Assembly: GCA_023079485.1 (NCBI GenBank)
Contig: CM041083.1
Span: forward strand, 65,839,196-65,903,195
Length of the DNA stretch: 64,000 nucleotides
DNA from: Archilochus colubris
Lineage: Eukaryota > Chordata > Aves > Apodiformes > Trochilidae
Direction: 5' to 3'
The position numbers and the translations under genes are program-made. The notes beneath the pieces were generated by a model. It did no database searches, was not told the DNA's origin, and saw nothing but the letters and a program-made list of their open reading frames with translations. Shown here piece by piece: positions 23,200 to 36,200 of the stretch (position 1 is the stretch's first letter; every line of letters begins with the position of its first letter).

Positions 23200-23820
23200 A
23201 AAAAAACCCAAAACCCTCAACAAACAACAAAACCTGCAAAATGACCCAAAAAGCCCCAAATTTGCCTCAGTTTCTTGTCTCTCCCCTCAGGAGTTGACAT
23301 TGGGCCGCTTGTAGGCGGGCAGAACATTGACAAAGTGTCAATAGTTAAAAAAAAAACCAAAAAACCCCCCCAAACCAACCCTTCCACCAACACCACCATA
23401 AAACCCAAACACCACACCATCAAAATGCTCCAAAAAGGCCCAAAAAGCCCCAAATTTGCCTCAGTTTCTTGTCTCTGCACTCTGGAATTGACATTGGGCC
23501 ACTTGTAGGTGGGCAGAACGTTGACAAAACGTCAACAGTCAAAAAAAAAAAGCCAAACCAACCCTTCTACCACCACCACCAGCAAACCCAAACAACACAC
23601 CATCAAAAAAGCTCCAAAAAAGACCCAAATTTGCCCCAAATTTGCCTCAGTTTCTTGTCTCTCCCCTCAGGAGCTGACGTTGGGCTGCCTGTGGGCAGGC
23701 AGAACGTTGACAAAGCATCAAAAAGCCAAAACAACCTTTCCGCCAACACCACCATAAAACCCAACCAACACGCCATAAAATCACTCCAAAAAGACCCAAA
23801 ATGACCCAAAAAGGCCGGAA
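23200..23820 (-). pseudogene. Three decayed tandem copies of the FAU terminal exon
   Basis: Around 23270-23335, 23455-23540 and 23645-23720 the + strand repeats the pattern CTCAGGAGTTGACATTGGG, then a GGCGGGCAGAAC-like stretch, then GTTGACAAAG. This parallels the reverse complement of the FAU last exon (CTCAGGAGTTGGCGTTGGG through GACGTTGACGAAG). The unit is about 185-195 bp and includes A/C-rich spacer with GCCCCAAATTTGCCTCAG. The copies keep only the region around the stop codon and lack the basic K/R codons, so they are not translatable S30 exons. Confidence 0.65.
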
Positions 23821-23830
23821 CTGGCCCCAA

Positions 23831-23836
23831 TTTATT
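23831..23836 (-). terminator. FAU: FAU polyadenylation signal
   Basis: AATAAA on the minus strand about 10 bases after the FAU stop codon at 23847-23849. This gives the very short 3' UTR typical of ribosomal protein genes. Confidence 0.8.
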
Positions 23837-23846
23837 GTCCCCGTGC

Positions 23847-25531
<1,685 letters not shown>

Positions 25532-25879
25532 CCTGGACTGGGGGGACACACACACAGAGAGAGGGGGCTTTAGGGGTGTCCCCCCCTCAAAATAAAATGG
25601 GGAGACCCTCAGGGAAAAAGAGGGGGTTCCCCTGGGAAAAGAGGGAGCAGCTCTGGGGGGGTTGGAGTGGGTTTTTCTGGGGGGTGGGAGGTGTTTTCTG
25701 CAACCCCTCCCCACCCAGAAGGGACTTTGGCAGCTGGCAAGGGGCCCTGGGGACAAAGGGCTGGGACACGCGTGTGGCGCTGGCAGCCACCTGGGGGGGC
25801 TCCCCCCAGCCCCCCCAAAGCCTTCCAGACCCCCCCCACTGCCCCCAACCCCCCAAACATTCCCCACCCAACTGGATCC

Positions 25880-26640
25880 CCCCTCAAAGCCTCTCCCCAC
25901 ATTTCCGGGCACCCCAAAGCCTCCCAGAGCCCCCTCCCGCCCCCCTAAAGCCTTCCAAGCCCCCCAATAATCGCCAGAACCCTCTCCTAAGCCCCCCAAT
26001 AATCCCCCAACCCTCTCCTAAAGCCCCACAACCCTTCCAAGCCCCCCAATAATCCCAACCCTCTCCTAAACCCCCCAATAATCACACAAACCCTCTCCTA
26101 AGCCCTCCCAAGCCCCCCAATAATCCCAACCCTCTCCTAAGACCCTCATTAATCCCAACCCTCTCCTAAACCCTCCCACTCCAAGCCCCCCAGTAATCCC
26201 CCCAACCCTTTCCTAAGCCCCCCAGTAATCACCCAAACCCTCTCCTAAAATCTCCCACCCACTCCAAGCCCCCCAATAATCCCCCGAACCTTTCCAAGCC
26301 CCCAGTAACCCCCCGAACCCTCTCTTAAGGCCTCCAAGCCCCACAATAATCCCCCCAACCCTCTCCTAAACCCCCCAACAATCCCAACCCTCTCCTAAGC
26401 CCCCCCAAGCCCCCCAATAATCCCCTGAACCCTCTCCTAAAGTCTCCCCCTCCCCCACGCCATCCCCTCCAAGCCCCCCAATAAGCCCCCCCGAACCCTC
26501 TCTTAAGGCCTCCAAGCCCCCCAATAATCCCCCCAACCCCTCCAAGCCCCCCATTAATCCCCCAACCCTCTCCTAAGCCCCCCCAACCCCTCCAAGCCCC
26601 CCAGTAACCCCCGAACCCTCTCCCAAGGCCTCACAACCTC
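25880..26640 (-). repeat. FAU intron 1 minisatellite
   Basis: Short C-rich units built on AACCCTCTCCTAAGCCC and CCCCCCAATAATCCCC repeat throughout the intron between the untranslated first exon and the ATG exon. Confidence 0.95.
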
Positions 26641-26799
26641 TCCCTCCCCCCCCCTCCCCAAGGCCTTTCCCCCCACACACACCTCAGACCACCCTAAACC
26701 CACCCAGACTCCTCGCCAGGTCTCCCCGAACCCTCTCAGCCCCTCCGAGCCCGCTTCCTCTCCTCACAACCCCCCCGGATCCCCTTTTCTCCCCTCCGC

Positions 26800-26928
26800 C
26801 GCCCCTCACCGCCTCCTCACACTCCGCGGCCGCGCTGAGGAAAGGGAACGGCGCAGCGCGAGCGGCGTGGTGACGTCACCGCGTACGGAGGGCGGGAAGG
26901 GGGAGGGGGAGGAGGAGGCGCTGGCAAA
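26800..26928. promoter_or_regulatory. Bidirectional FAU / MRPL49 promoter with CRE and 5'-TOP start
   Basis: The two genes diverge across about 120 bp of CpG-rich DNA. A perfect palindromic cAMP-response/ATF element TGACGTCA lies at 26871-26878. On the minus strand the sequence CCCTTTCCTC at about 26835-26846 is a terminal oligopyrimidine start, expected for a ribosomal protein mRNA. FAU exon 1 then runs to a GTGAGG donor ending at 26810. On the + strand the MRPL49 ATG follows at 26929. Confidence 0.75.
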
Positions 26929-28729
26929 ATGGCGGCGATGGCGGCGCTGAGGGGGAGGCTGAGGGCTGTGGGGAGGGCAGTGGCGTGGAGAGGGGTGCAG
27001 GTAAAGGGGTGTTCGGGGAGGGTTGGAAGGGAGAGCGGGGGTGTTTGGGGGTGCAGAGGGGAAGGGAGGGAGGAGCTGAGGGGAGAGGGGTGAGGAGAGG
27101 GGGGTCCTGAGGGGAGAGCCTGGGAAAGTGGGGGGGGGAAAGGGAGGGATTGGGGGGTCTTAAAGAGGGTGGGGTGTTGGGGGGAGCCCCATGGAGAGGG
27201 GATTGGGGGGTTCTGGGGAGAGGGAGAGGGAGGGGGGGTTGAGGAAGGGGGGGATCCTGAGGTGGGGGGGGTCCCAGGAAAGAGAGGGGGGGGGCCTGGG
27301 GGGGGAGTGGGGAGGTGTTGGGGGGGTCTTAAAGAGGGGGTGTTGGGGAGACCCCCATGCAGAGGGGGTTGGGGGGTTCTGGGGAGAGGGGGGGGGTTGA
27401 GGAAGGGGGAGATGAAGAGAAAAACAAAGGGGGGGGGATCCCAGGAAAGAGAGGAGGGGGAATGGGGAGGTGTTGGGGGGCTCAAGGGAGGGATTGGGGG
27501 GTCTTAAGAAGAGGGGGTGTTGGGGGGACCCCCATGGAGAGGGGGTTGGGGGGTTCTGGGGAGAGGGGGGGCTGTTGAGGAAGGGGGAGATGAGGAGAAA
27601 ACAAAGGGAGGGGAATTGTGTGGGTGTGGGGGGGGTCCCAAGAAAAAGAGGGGGGGGATTTCCCTGGGAAATGGGGAGGAACTTGGGGGGACACCCTAGG
27701 GAGAGGGGATTATTGGGGTGTCTGACTTGCTGTTCCCTCCCCCCCAAAATATTCCAGAGCCACCCAGGAGCATCCCCCCCCCCTTCCAGCCCCCCCAAAG
27801 CCCCCCCTGAGGAGGGCCCCCCCGGGATGGTGGAGGAATCCACAGCCGATTACGTTTGGGTGGAGAGGCTGCTGCCCCCCAGCCGCGTCCCCGACCCCCC
27901 CCAGCACCCCTCCTACCCCACCCCCTGCGGATGGAGCCCCCCCAAAGGTCAGTTTTGGGGGGGGGTGTCACCATCCCCATCCCTTTTTCCACTCCCCCAG
28001 GGGTCAGTTTATTGAAGGGGGGGGGGGAGTTATTTACCCCCTGGGTGGGGGCAGTTTGTTTATTGTTTTTACTCTTTAAGTGGGGTTATTCACACCCCCC
28101 CCCCCGAAATTTAAGATGTACCCCCCCCAGGTTATAATTTTTAATTTTTTCTTAATTTACCCCCCCAGGATTAAAATTTAGGGGGGGGGGCAGTGAGTTC
28201 CCCCCCCTCCACCCCCCCGAATCTCTTCACCCAAATCCCGGCGCTGTAACCAGGGGGGGGTCCTTACCTTAGGGGGGGTTCCTACCCCCGGGATGGGGTC
28301 CCTGTTCCTCGGGGGGTTCCCTACCTTTCGGGGGGGGGTTGTTATTTACCTCAGGTGTCTTTTGATTTTATTTTATTATTTTTCCCTCCCCCCAGGCCCC
28401 CCCCCAGAGCTCCCCTATTTCGTCTCTCGCTCGCGGCTCCACAACCTCCCCGTCTACCCCTGCAGCGGCCAACGCCGCCTCACTGAGCTTCGGCGCATCC
28501 GGGGGGACATCTGGGTAAGTTTGGGGGTGGTTTTTTTTTTGGGGGGTGCTAACGACCCCCCCCTTTAATCGCTTTTTATCCCCCCCCCCTCCCCCAGGCG
28601 CTGGAGCGGGATCTGCGGGAGGATCTGGGGGTGCAGGAGGTGCAGGTGAACGAAGTGACCGGGACCCTGCGGCTGAGGGGAGATGTGGAGAAGGAGCTGA
28701 GGAGGTGGCTGCTGGAAAAGGGCTTCTAG
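26929..28729 (+). CDS. MRPL49: Mitochondrial ribosomal protein L49 (mL49)
   Basis: Exons 26929-27000, 27758-27947, 28396-28514 and 28598-28729 encode 170 aa (human 166). The arginine-rich start, [18 protein letters not shown], is a mitochondrial targeting peptide. A proline-rich linker follows, then the conserved core [31 protein letters not shown] and the mL49/Img2 C-terminus [19 protein letters not shown] through [14 protein letters not shown]. The protein belongs to the 39S mitochondrial subunit. AATAAA follows the stop at 28739-28744. Intron 1 is a four-unit minisatellite. It shares a promoter with FAU. Confidence 0.96.
27010..27710 (+). repeat. MRPL49 intron 1 minisatellite
   Basis: About four diverged copies of a roughly 170-bp G-rich unit containing TTAAAGAGGGGGTGTTGGGG, CCCCATGGAGAGGGG and GTTGAGGAAGGGGG. 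Confidence 0.9.
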
Positions 28730-28744
28730 GACCCCCCCAAATAA

Positions 28745-30060
28745 AGGGGGGACCCTAAAATATAGAGGAGGACCCTAAAATATATGGGGGGACCCCAAAA
28801 TATACTGGGGGGTAGCCCCAAAATGGGAGTGAAGCTGTGGAGGTTTCTGCGAAATGCGGGGAGGGGGTTGGAGGGGAAGGGGTGGGGGGGCACACCCCAA
28901 ATTATAGGGGGGACACCCCAAAATATAGGGGATACCCTAAAATATAGGGTTGGACCCCAAAATATATGGGGGATGCCCCAAATATAGGAGGGGTAGCCCC
29001 AAAATGGGAGTGAAGCTGTGGAGGTTTCTGCGAAATGCAAGGAGGAGGTTGGAGGGGGAGGGGTGGGGGGGGCACACCCCAAATTATAGGGGGGACACCC
29101 CAAAATATAGAGGATACCCTAAAGGATAGGGTGGGACCCCAAAATATATGGGGGATGCCCCAAATATAGGAGGGGTAGCCCCAAAATGGGAGTGAAGCAG
29201 TGGGGGGTTCCTCAGATGGGTGGGGGGCACCACCAAAATGGGGTGAGAAAGGTTGGACTGGAGGGGAAGGGGGGGAGGGACACCCCAAAATAGAAGGGGG
29301 GCACCCCAAAATGGAAGTGAAGCAGTGGGGGGGGGTTTAAAAAATGGGTGGGGGGCACCCTCAAAATGGGGTGGGAGAGGTTGGACTGGAGGGGAAGGAG
29401 TGAGGGGACACCCCAAAATAGAAGGGGGGCACCCCAAAATGGAAGTGAAGCAGTGGGGGGGTGGTTCAAAAAATGGGTGGGGGGCAACCCTAAAATGGGA
29501 TGAAAAAGGTTGGACTGGAGGGGAATGGGGGGAGGGACACCCCAAAATATAGGGGGGACACCCCAAATATAAGGGGATACCCCAAAATGAGAGTGAAGTA
29601 GTGGGAGGTTCCTCAAATGGGTGGGGGGCACCCCCAAAATGGGGTGGAAGAGGTTGAATTGGAGGGGAAGGAGTGAGGGGACACCCCAAATATAAGGGGA
29701 TACCCCAAAATGGGAGTGAAGCAGTGGGGGGGTTCCAAAAATGGGTGGGGGGCAACCCTAAAATGGGGTGAAAAAGGTTGGACTGGAGGGGAAGGAGTGA
29801 GGGGACACCCCAAATATAGGGGGGACACCCCAAAATGGGGGGGAGACCCAAAAATGGGGTCAGAAGGGGTGAGGGAGCCCTAAAACGAGGCCAAAGCTGC
29901 TTGTGAGGGGTGAGGAACCTCAAAATGGGGGTGAAACCCCCCTGCCCAAATTGTGTGTTTAAAACCAAACCCAAGGGGTAAGACCCCCCCAAAACAGACC
30001 TTGAGGGAGGGGGCTCCCCAGATTGCCCCCAGCCTGCAGCCCCCCCTCAAATGGAGAGAC
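28745..30060 (+). repeat. Minisatellite between the MRPL49 and PRPF39-paralog 3' ends
   Basis: Eight or so units of about 125-170 bp with the marks AAAATGGGAGTGAAGC, TTCCTCAAATGGGTGGGG, AAAGGTTGGACTGGAGGGG and ACACCCCAAAATATAGG. Nothing in it looks coding; the open frames on both strands follow the repeat. Confidence 0.95.
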
Positions 30061-30108
30061 CCCCCCCCCCAGTAAATGCTGCTGAAGAGCTCCTGGTGGT
30101 GCTGCCTC

Positions 30109-30114
30109 TTTATT
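30109..30114 (-). terminator. Polyadenylation signal of the PRPF39 paralog
   Basis: AATAAA on the minus strand, 108 bases beyond the stop codon at 30222-30224. Confidence 0.75.
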
Positions 30115-30221
30115 TACATCCAAAAAAAGGTAGAGAAAATGTGGGGTTTTGGGTGGTTTTCAGTAAAGGGGGGGTTAGAAAAAGGGGGTGAGGAAATCTG
30201 GGGGGGTCAGGGGGGGTCCCC

Positions 30222-33200
30222 TCAACTTTGGGGGTAATACTGGTTGTAGTTCCAGGGGCTCTGGTAGTTGTAGGCGCCGTAGCCGTGCTGGAGGGGGGGA
30301 GACAAAAAAAGGGGGGTTCAGAGGGGTCCTCAGCCCCCCCCAGGGACCCCCGAACCCCCCCAGCACTGACCTGGTACCAATAGTTGTAGGAGGAGGGGTT
30401 GGAGCCCACGTCCCCCCCGCCCCCCCCCGAAAAATGGAGGGGGGTGAAGAGGTTGGAGGGGTCATCGGGCCGGAGGCGTTTGTCCTCGGGTTCTTCTGAG
30501 CTGGGGTTTTGGGGGAAAAAAAGGGGGAAATGGGGTTAATAAAAATGTGGAGTGGGGGGGATATGGGGAGGGGAGGAATGGGGGGAAAAGGGGGAGAAGT
30601 TTGGGTTAAAGAGGGGAAGTGGAAAAGGGGGAAAATGGGGGTAAAGAATTGGGGTGAAAAGGGGGAATTGGGGTAAAAAGGGAATTGAGGTGAAAAAGGG
30701 GGAATTGGGGTGAAAAGGGGACATTGGGGTGAAAAGGGGACATTGGGGATAAAGGGATTTGGGGTGAAAAAGGGGAGTTGGGGATAAAGGGGGAATTGGG
30801 ATAAAAAGGGGGAATTGGGGTGAAAAGGGGGAATTTCAGTGAAAAGGGGGTTTTGGGGTGAAAAGGAGGAATTGGGGTGAAAAGGGGGAATTGGGGATAA
30901 AGGGGGAATTGGGGTGAAAAAAGGAATAGGGGATAAAGGGGGAAATGGGGTGAAAAGGGGGAATTTGTGTAAAAAGCAGGTTTTGGGGTGAAAAGGGGGA
31001 ATTGGGGTGAAAAAAGGAAATGGGTATAAAGGGGGAATGGAGGTGAAAGGGGAATGAAATGGGGATAAAGGGGGGAGTTGGGATAAGGGGAGCATTTGGG
31101 TTAAAAAGAAAATGGGGAGAAAAGGGGAGAAATGAGGATAAAAGGGGAGAAGTTTGGCTGAAACGGGGATTAAAAGGGGAGAACTGGGGTCAAAAGGGGA
31201 AGGAATGGGGAGAAAGGGGGGAAATGGGGCTAAAAAGGGAAGAAATAGGGAAAAGGGTGAAAAAAGGGGGAGAAATTGGGGTGAAAAGGGATGAAATTGG
31301 GTGCAAGAAAAGGTTGAAACAGGAGGAAAAATGTGGGAATAAAATGCAAAGTGGGGTCCAAAAAGTCAAAAATCAGGGAAGGGGAGGGAAAAAAAATGGG
31401 GAATAAAGGGAAGGGGGTTGGGGGGTGGGGTGGGAGGTTTTGGGGGGTGGGGTGGGAGGTTTTGGGGGGTCCCCTCACCCGTTTTCAGGGGGTCTCTTGC
31501 GCGCCGCGTGCTGCTTGAGGATCTTCTGGTGCTCATCGTAGGCACTCAGGAGGCTGGGGGGGGGGGTGGAAAGCTGATGGGGTCACCACCTTTTGGTAGA
31601 GACCCCCCCAGAAGCTTCAGGGTCAAAAAAAAAACCCCAAACCTGTGGATATTTGAGCCAAAATCCTCCAGGAATTCGAGGCGGCGCTGGGAGAAGAGGA
31701 GTTTGGCCTCGGGGGGCAGGGGGCTCCGAAGAGCCCGTTCCAAGCACCCAAGGGTGTTGGGCTCGTTCTGCCCCAATTCTGCCCCAAACTCCAACTCCAG
31801 GAGGTTGGCGTGGAGCCGAGCGTTGTCCTGGGGGAGGAAAGAAGGGGGGGTAAAAAAGGAACCCTGAGAGGGGTGATGGGGAAACCCCCAAGGGGGTTAT
31901 GGGGGGGAACAAAGGGGGTTGGAGAGACCTAAAGTTGGGTTTGGGGTCTTCAAAGGGAGAGACCTAAAAGGGTGTGGGGTCCTGAAAGGGGTTTGGGGAG
32001 ACCTAAAGTGGGTGTGGGGTCTTCAAAAAGATTTGCAGAGACCTAAAGTTGTGTTTGGGGTCTTCAAAGGGGTCTGGAGAGACTTGGAAGAGGGTGTGGG
32101 GTCCTCAAAGGGGTTTGGAGAGGTCTAAAGTTGGGTTTGGGGTCTTCAAAAGGAGAGACCTAAAAGGGTGTGGGGTCCTGAAAGGGGTTTGGAGAGGTCT
32201 AAAGTTGGGTTTGGGGGTCTTCAAAGGGGTCTGGAGAGACTTGGAAGAGGGTGTGGGGTCCTCAAAGGGGTTTGGAGAGGTCTAAAGTTGGGTTTGGGGT
32301 CTTCAAAGGGGTTTGGAGAGACTTGGAGGAGGTTATGGGGTCCTTAAAGGGGTTTGGAGAGACCCAAAAGGGTCTGGAGAGACCCAGTTATGGTTGTGGT
32401 TCTCCTAGGGTGGTTCTGAAGCTCCAGTGTTCCTCTGGGTCTACAGACCCCAACCCAGGGACCTCCAGACCCCTCGGAGACCCCCTGGGGATGTTCAGAA
32501 GGATCCCAAACCCCCTCCCCAAGGACCAAACTTTGGACCCTCCATCCCAAGCAGCTTTTCCATCCTCACCGGTTCCTTTTCCAGAGCTTCCACCAGGACC
32601 TTCCGGGCTTTTCCCAGGTTCTTTTGGACCTTGCAGGCTTGGCGAGCCAGCTTGACAGCATAGAAGGAGGCCAGGGGCAGCCCCTCGTTGGCTCTCATGG
32701 CTTCCAGGAGCAAAGCTTCTGCCTCTTCCAGGTTTCCCTGACGTCGTTCCAGGCTGACCCGGCGCAACCGGACCATGGCCAGGCCCGGAACCACCTCCTC
32801 AAAACAGCGCAGGATCCGACGGGCTTCGTCCAGGTTCCCTGCAGGAGGAGGAGGGGGGGTCAGGAGAGGGGGTTGGGGGTGGCTAAAGGGGTCCCTGGGG
32901 GGGGTTAAAAGGGTCCTTGGGGGGGGTTAAAGGGGTCCCTGGGGGGGTTAAGAGCATTCCTGGGGTTGTTAAAAGGGACCTTGGGGTCCATGAAGTGGTT
33001 AAAAGGGTTGTTATGGTGCTTAAGGGGTCCTTGGGGTGGTGGAGGTGGTCCCTGAGGTGGTTAAAAGGGTCTCTGGGGTGGTTAAAAGAGTCTCTGGGGT
33101 TATTATTTGTGTCTAAACAGTAATTAGTGGGGTCCATGAGGTGGTTAAAAGGGTCCCTATGGTGGTTAAGGGGTCCTTGGGGGGGTTAAAAGGGTCCTTA

Positions 33201-36200
33201 GGGTGGCTGAAGGGTTCCTTGGGGGGATTAGAGGGTGGATGAGGGGACCTTGGGGTGGTTAAGGTGTCCCTGGGGGGATTAAAGGGGCCCCTGGGGGGGT
33301 TGAAGGGGTCCCTATGGTGGTTAAGGGGTCCTTAGGGGGGTTAAAGGGGCCCCTGGGAGGGTTAAGAGGGACCCTGGGGTCCATGAAGTGGTTAAAAGGG
33401 TCCTTATGGTGGTTAAAGCGGTCCCTGGGGGGGTTAAAGGGGTCCCTGGGGGGGTTAAAGGGGTCCTTGGGGGGGTTAAAGGGGTCCCTGGGGGGGTTAT
33501 GGGGTGGTTGAGGGGTCCTTGAGGTGGTTAAAAGGGTCCTTATGGTGCTTAAGGGGTCCTTGGGGTGGCTGAAGGGGTGCTTGGGGGGGTTAATGGGGTC
33601 CTTGGGAGGTTGAGGGGGGGTCATGGGGTGGTTGAGGGGTCCTTGGGGTGGTTAAAAGGGTCGTTATGGTGCTTAAGGGGTCCTTGGGGGGGGTTAAAGG
33701 GGTCCCTGGGGGGATTAACAGGGTCCCTGGGGAGGTTAAAGGGGTCCCTGGGGGGGTTAAAGGGGTCCCTGGGGGGGTTAACAGGGTCCCTGGGGGGGTT
33801 AACAGGGTCCCTGGGGGGGTTAAAGGGGTCCTTGGGGGGGTTAAGGGGGTCCCTGAGGTATTTATGGGGGTTTTCAGGGTGATTAAGGAGGTCCCTGAAC
33901 CAATTATGGGGTCCCTGGGGTGGTTCCAGTGTTTGTCCTCGAATTTGATCTTCCAGCCCCCAAAAGCAGCATTTTGGGGTGGAATTTGATGTCTCAGCCC
34001 CCAAAATGAAGCATTTTGGGGTGAAATTTCATGTGTCAGCACAAAGCTGGATCATTCTGGGGTGGAATTTGGATTTCTTGACCCCAGAGCTGGAGCGTTT
34101 TGGGGTGAACCACAACCTCCCCCCCCACCAAACAGAGCAGTCTGGAGCTTCAGCTCCATTTATGAGCCTTGTACCCCCCAAAACTCCATTTCCACTCCTT
34201 CTCCTTCCCCCAGCAACCCCAAATTGTCCCCAGTTTGGGTTCCCCTCACCTTGTTTCTCCTCGAAGGCAGCCCAGAGGAGGTGGATGTTGGGTTTTCTGG
34301 GGAGGTGGTAGCCACAGGCACGTTGGAAAACACTCCTGGCTCCTGTCACCGTGTGGCTTTCCAAGTATTTGGTGTACTGTTGTGTGGGAAGAAAAAAGCA
34401 AAACAAACCAAAACAACCAAAAAAACCTCACAAAAAAAAAAAAAAGAAAGAAAGGAGGGTGGGGGGAAAACCCAACCAAACCAAAAGAGGGAGGAAAGGG
34501 ATGGGCAGAGGGAGGATTTGCTCAGTTGGGTGGGGGGCACTCACGTTCAGACCCCTCTCTTCCGAATTTCCTGCTCCCTCTTAGGCAGGGGGGGAGGTGC
34601 CCCGGGCAGGGGGGGGGAAGCAGCAGCAAGATTTAAAAAAAAATGGGTGTTAGAACCATTTGGTTGTTTTATAAACTTCAAATCAAGAGTTCAAACCATC
34701 CAGAAGGGTTGGGGAAGGGGGGAGAGAAGCCCTGGAGGGAGCTGGGCTGGGTCGGTCGGAAGGTTCCCAATCCGTGCGGTGTGAGGGGTGGGATCTTTGG
34801 GATGTGGATTGGATTTTGGTTTATTTTGGGGGGGTTTTATGGCAGGCAAAGAGGCTGGAAAGGGGGTGGGGGGGTCTCACCTTGATCCAGAACTCCTCAT
34901 AGAGGGCACAGGCGATGACACAGCGCTCGAAGAGGACGATCGTGCGCTCGTGAGAGCCCGTGGCCATCTCATAGTCCAGGTAATCCCTCCAGTTCCTCAG
35001 CTGAGCTCTTTCCAGAGGCTTCACGTGGAAATAAGGACGTTTGATCTAGAAAAGAAAAAAAAAATGGGGTGAAAAAACCAGAAAATCAGAGAGTAGGTTG
35101 GCTTGGAAGGGACCATGAGATCACCCGAGTTTCAAGCGCTCCGCCGTGGGCAGGGACACTTCCCACAGCCCAGGCTGCTCCAAGCCCCATCCAAACTGGG
35201 CTGGAAAAGCTCCAGACAGCCAAAATTTCCTTGGAAACTGTTCCAGGGTCTCACCACCCTCACAGGGGAAGAACTTCTTCCCCATGTCCAACCTCAATCT
35301 CCCCTCTTCCACTTTTTTTTCCTCTTCCATTTCCCCCTCGTCCTCTCTCTCTCCACACACCCATGCAGAAAGTTCTATCCCAGATTTTCTGTAGCTCCTT
35401 TCAGGGATTGGAATCCCTGGAGCCTTCAGGGCTTGGGAAGTCACCAGGAGGTCACCTGGGAGCCTCCTCCTCACCTCAGGCACCAGACCTGGTGATGCCA
35501 GCACTGCCAGATCGGATGCAGCAGTGCCAGGAGCAGTGCCTGGGATCCCTTTGCCTCCACCATGGATGGGAATTCCATGGCCACCACTCCTTGGGAAGAC
35601 ATGGAAGACTTTTCTGGGGCTCCATCAGCCCTTCAAGGAGTGCCCCTTCATGGGTTTTGTCCTGGAATGGTTTAGAGAGGGACCTTGAAGATCATTTCCT
35701 CCAACATCTCTCCCACAGGGCACCTCTCATCCAAGGGTTGCTCCAAGCCCCATCCAAGCTGGGCTGGAAAAGCTCCAGGCAGCCAGAATTTCCTTGGGAA
35801 TCCTGTTCCAGGGTCTCACCACCCTCACAGGGGAAGAACTTCTTCCCCATGTCCAACCTCAATCTCCCCTCTTCCACTTTTTTTCCTCTTCCATTTCCCC
35901 CTCGTCCTCTCTCTCTCCACACACCCATGCAGAAAGTTCTATCCCAGATTTTCTGTAGCCCCTTTCAGGGATTGGAATCCCTGGAGCCTTCAGGCCTTGG
36001 GAAGTCACCAGGAGGTCACCTGGGAGCCTCCTCTTCTCCAGGCTGAACAACCCCAATCCCTCAGCCTGGCTTCCCAGGGAGCTGCTCAGCCCTCTGAGCA
36101 TTTCAGGGGCTCCTCTGGAGAGGTTCCAGGAGCTCCAAGTCCTTCTGCTCTTGGGGATTCCAGACCTGGAGACTGCTCCAGGTGGGATCTGCCAGGAGCA

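Noticed and set aside
35480..35590. An extra coding exon of the PRPF39 paralog in intron 7
   Set aside because: The homology is to SYVN1 exon 12 on the opposite strand, and PRPF39 exons 7 and 8 join in phase without it.
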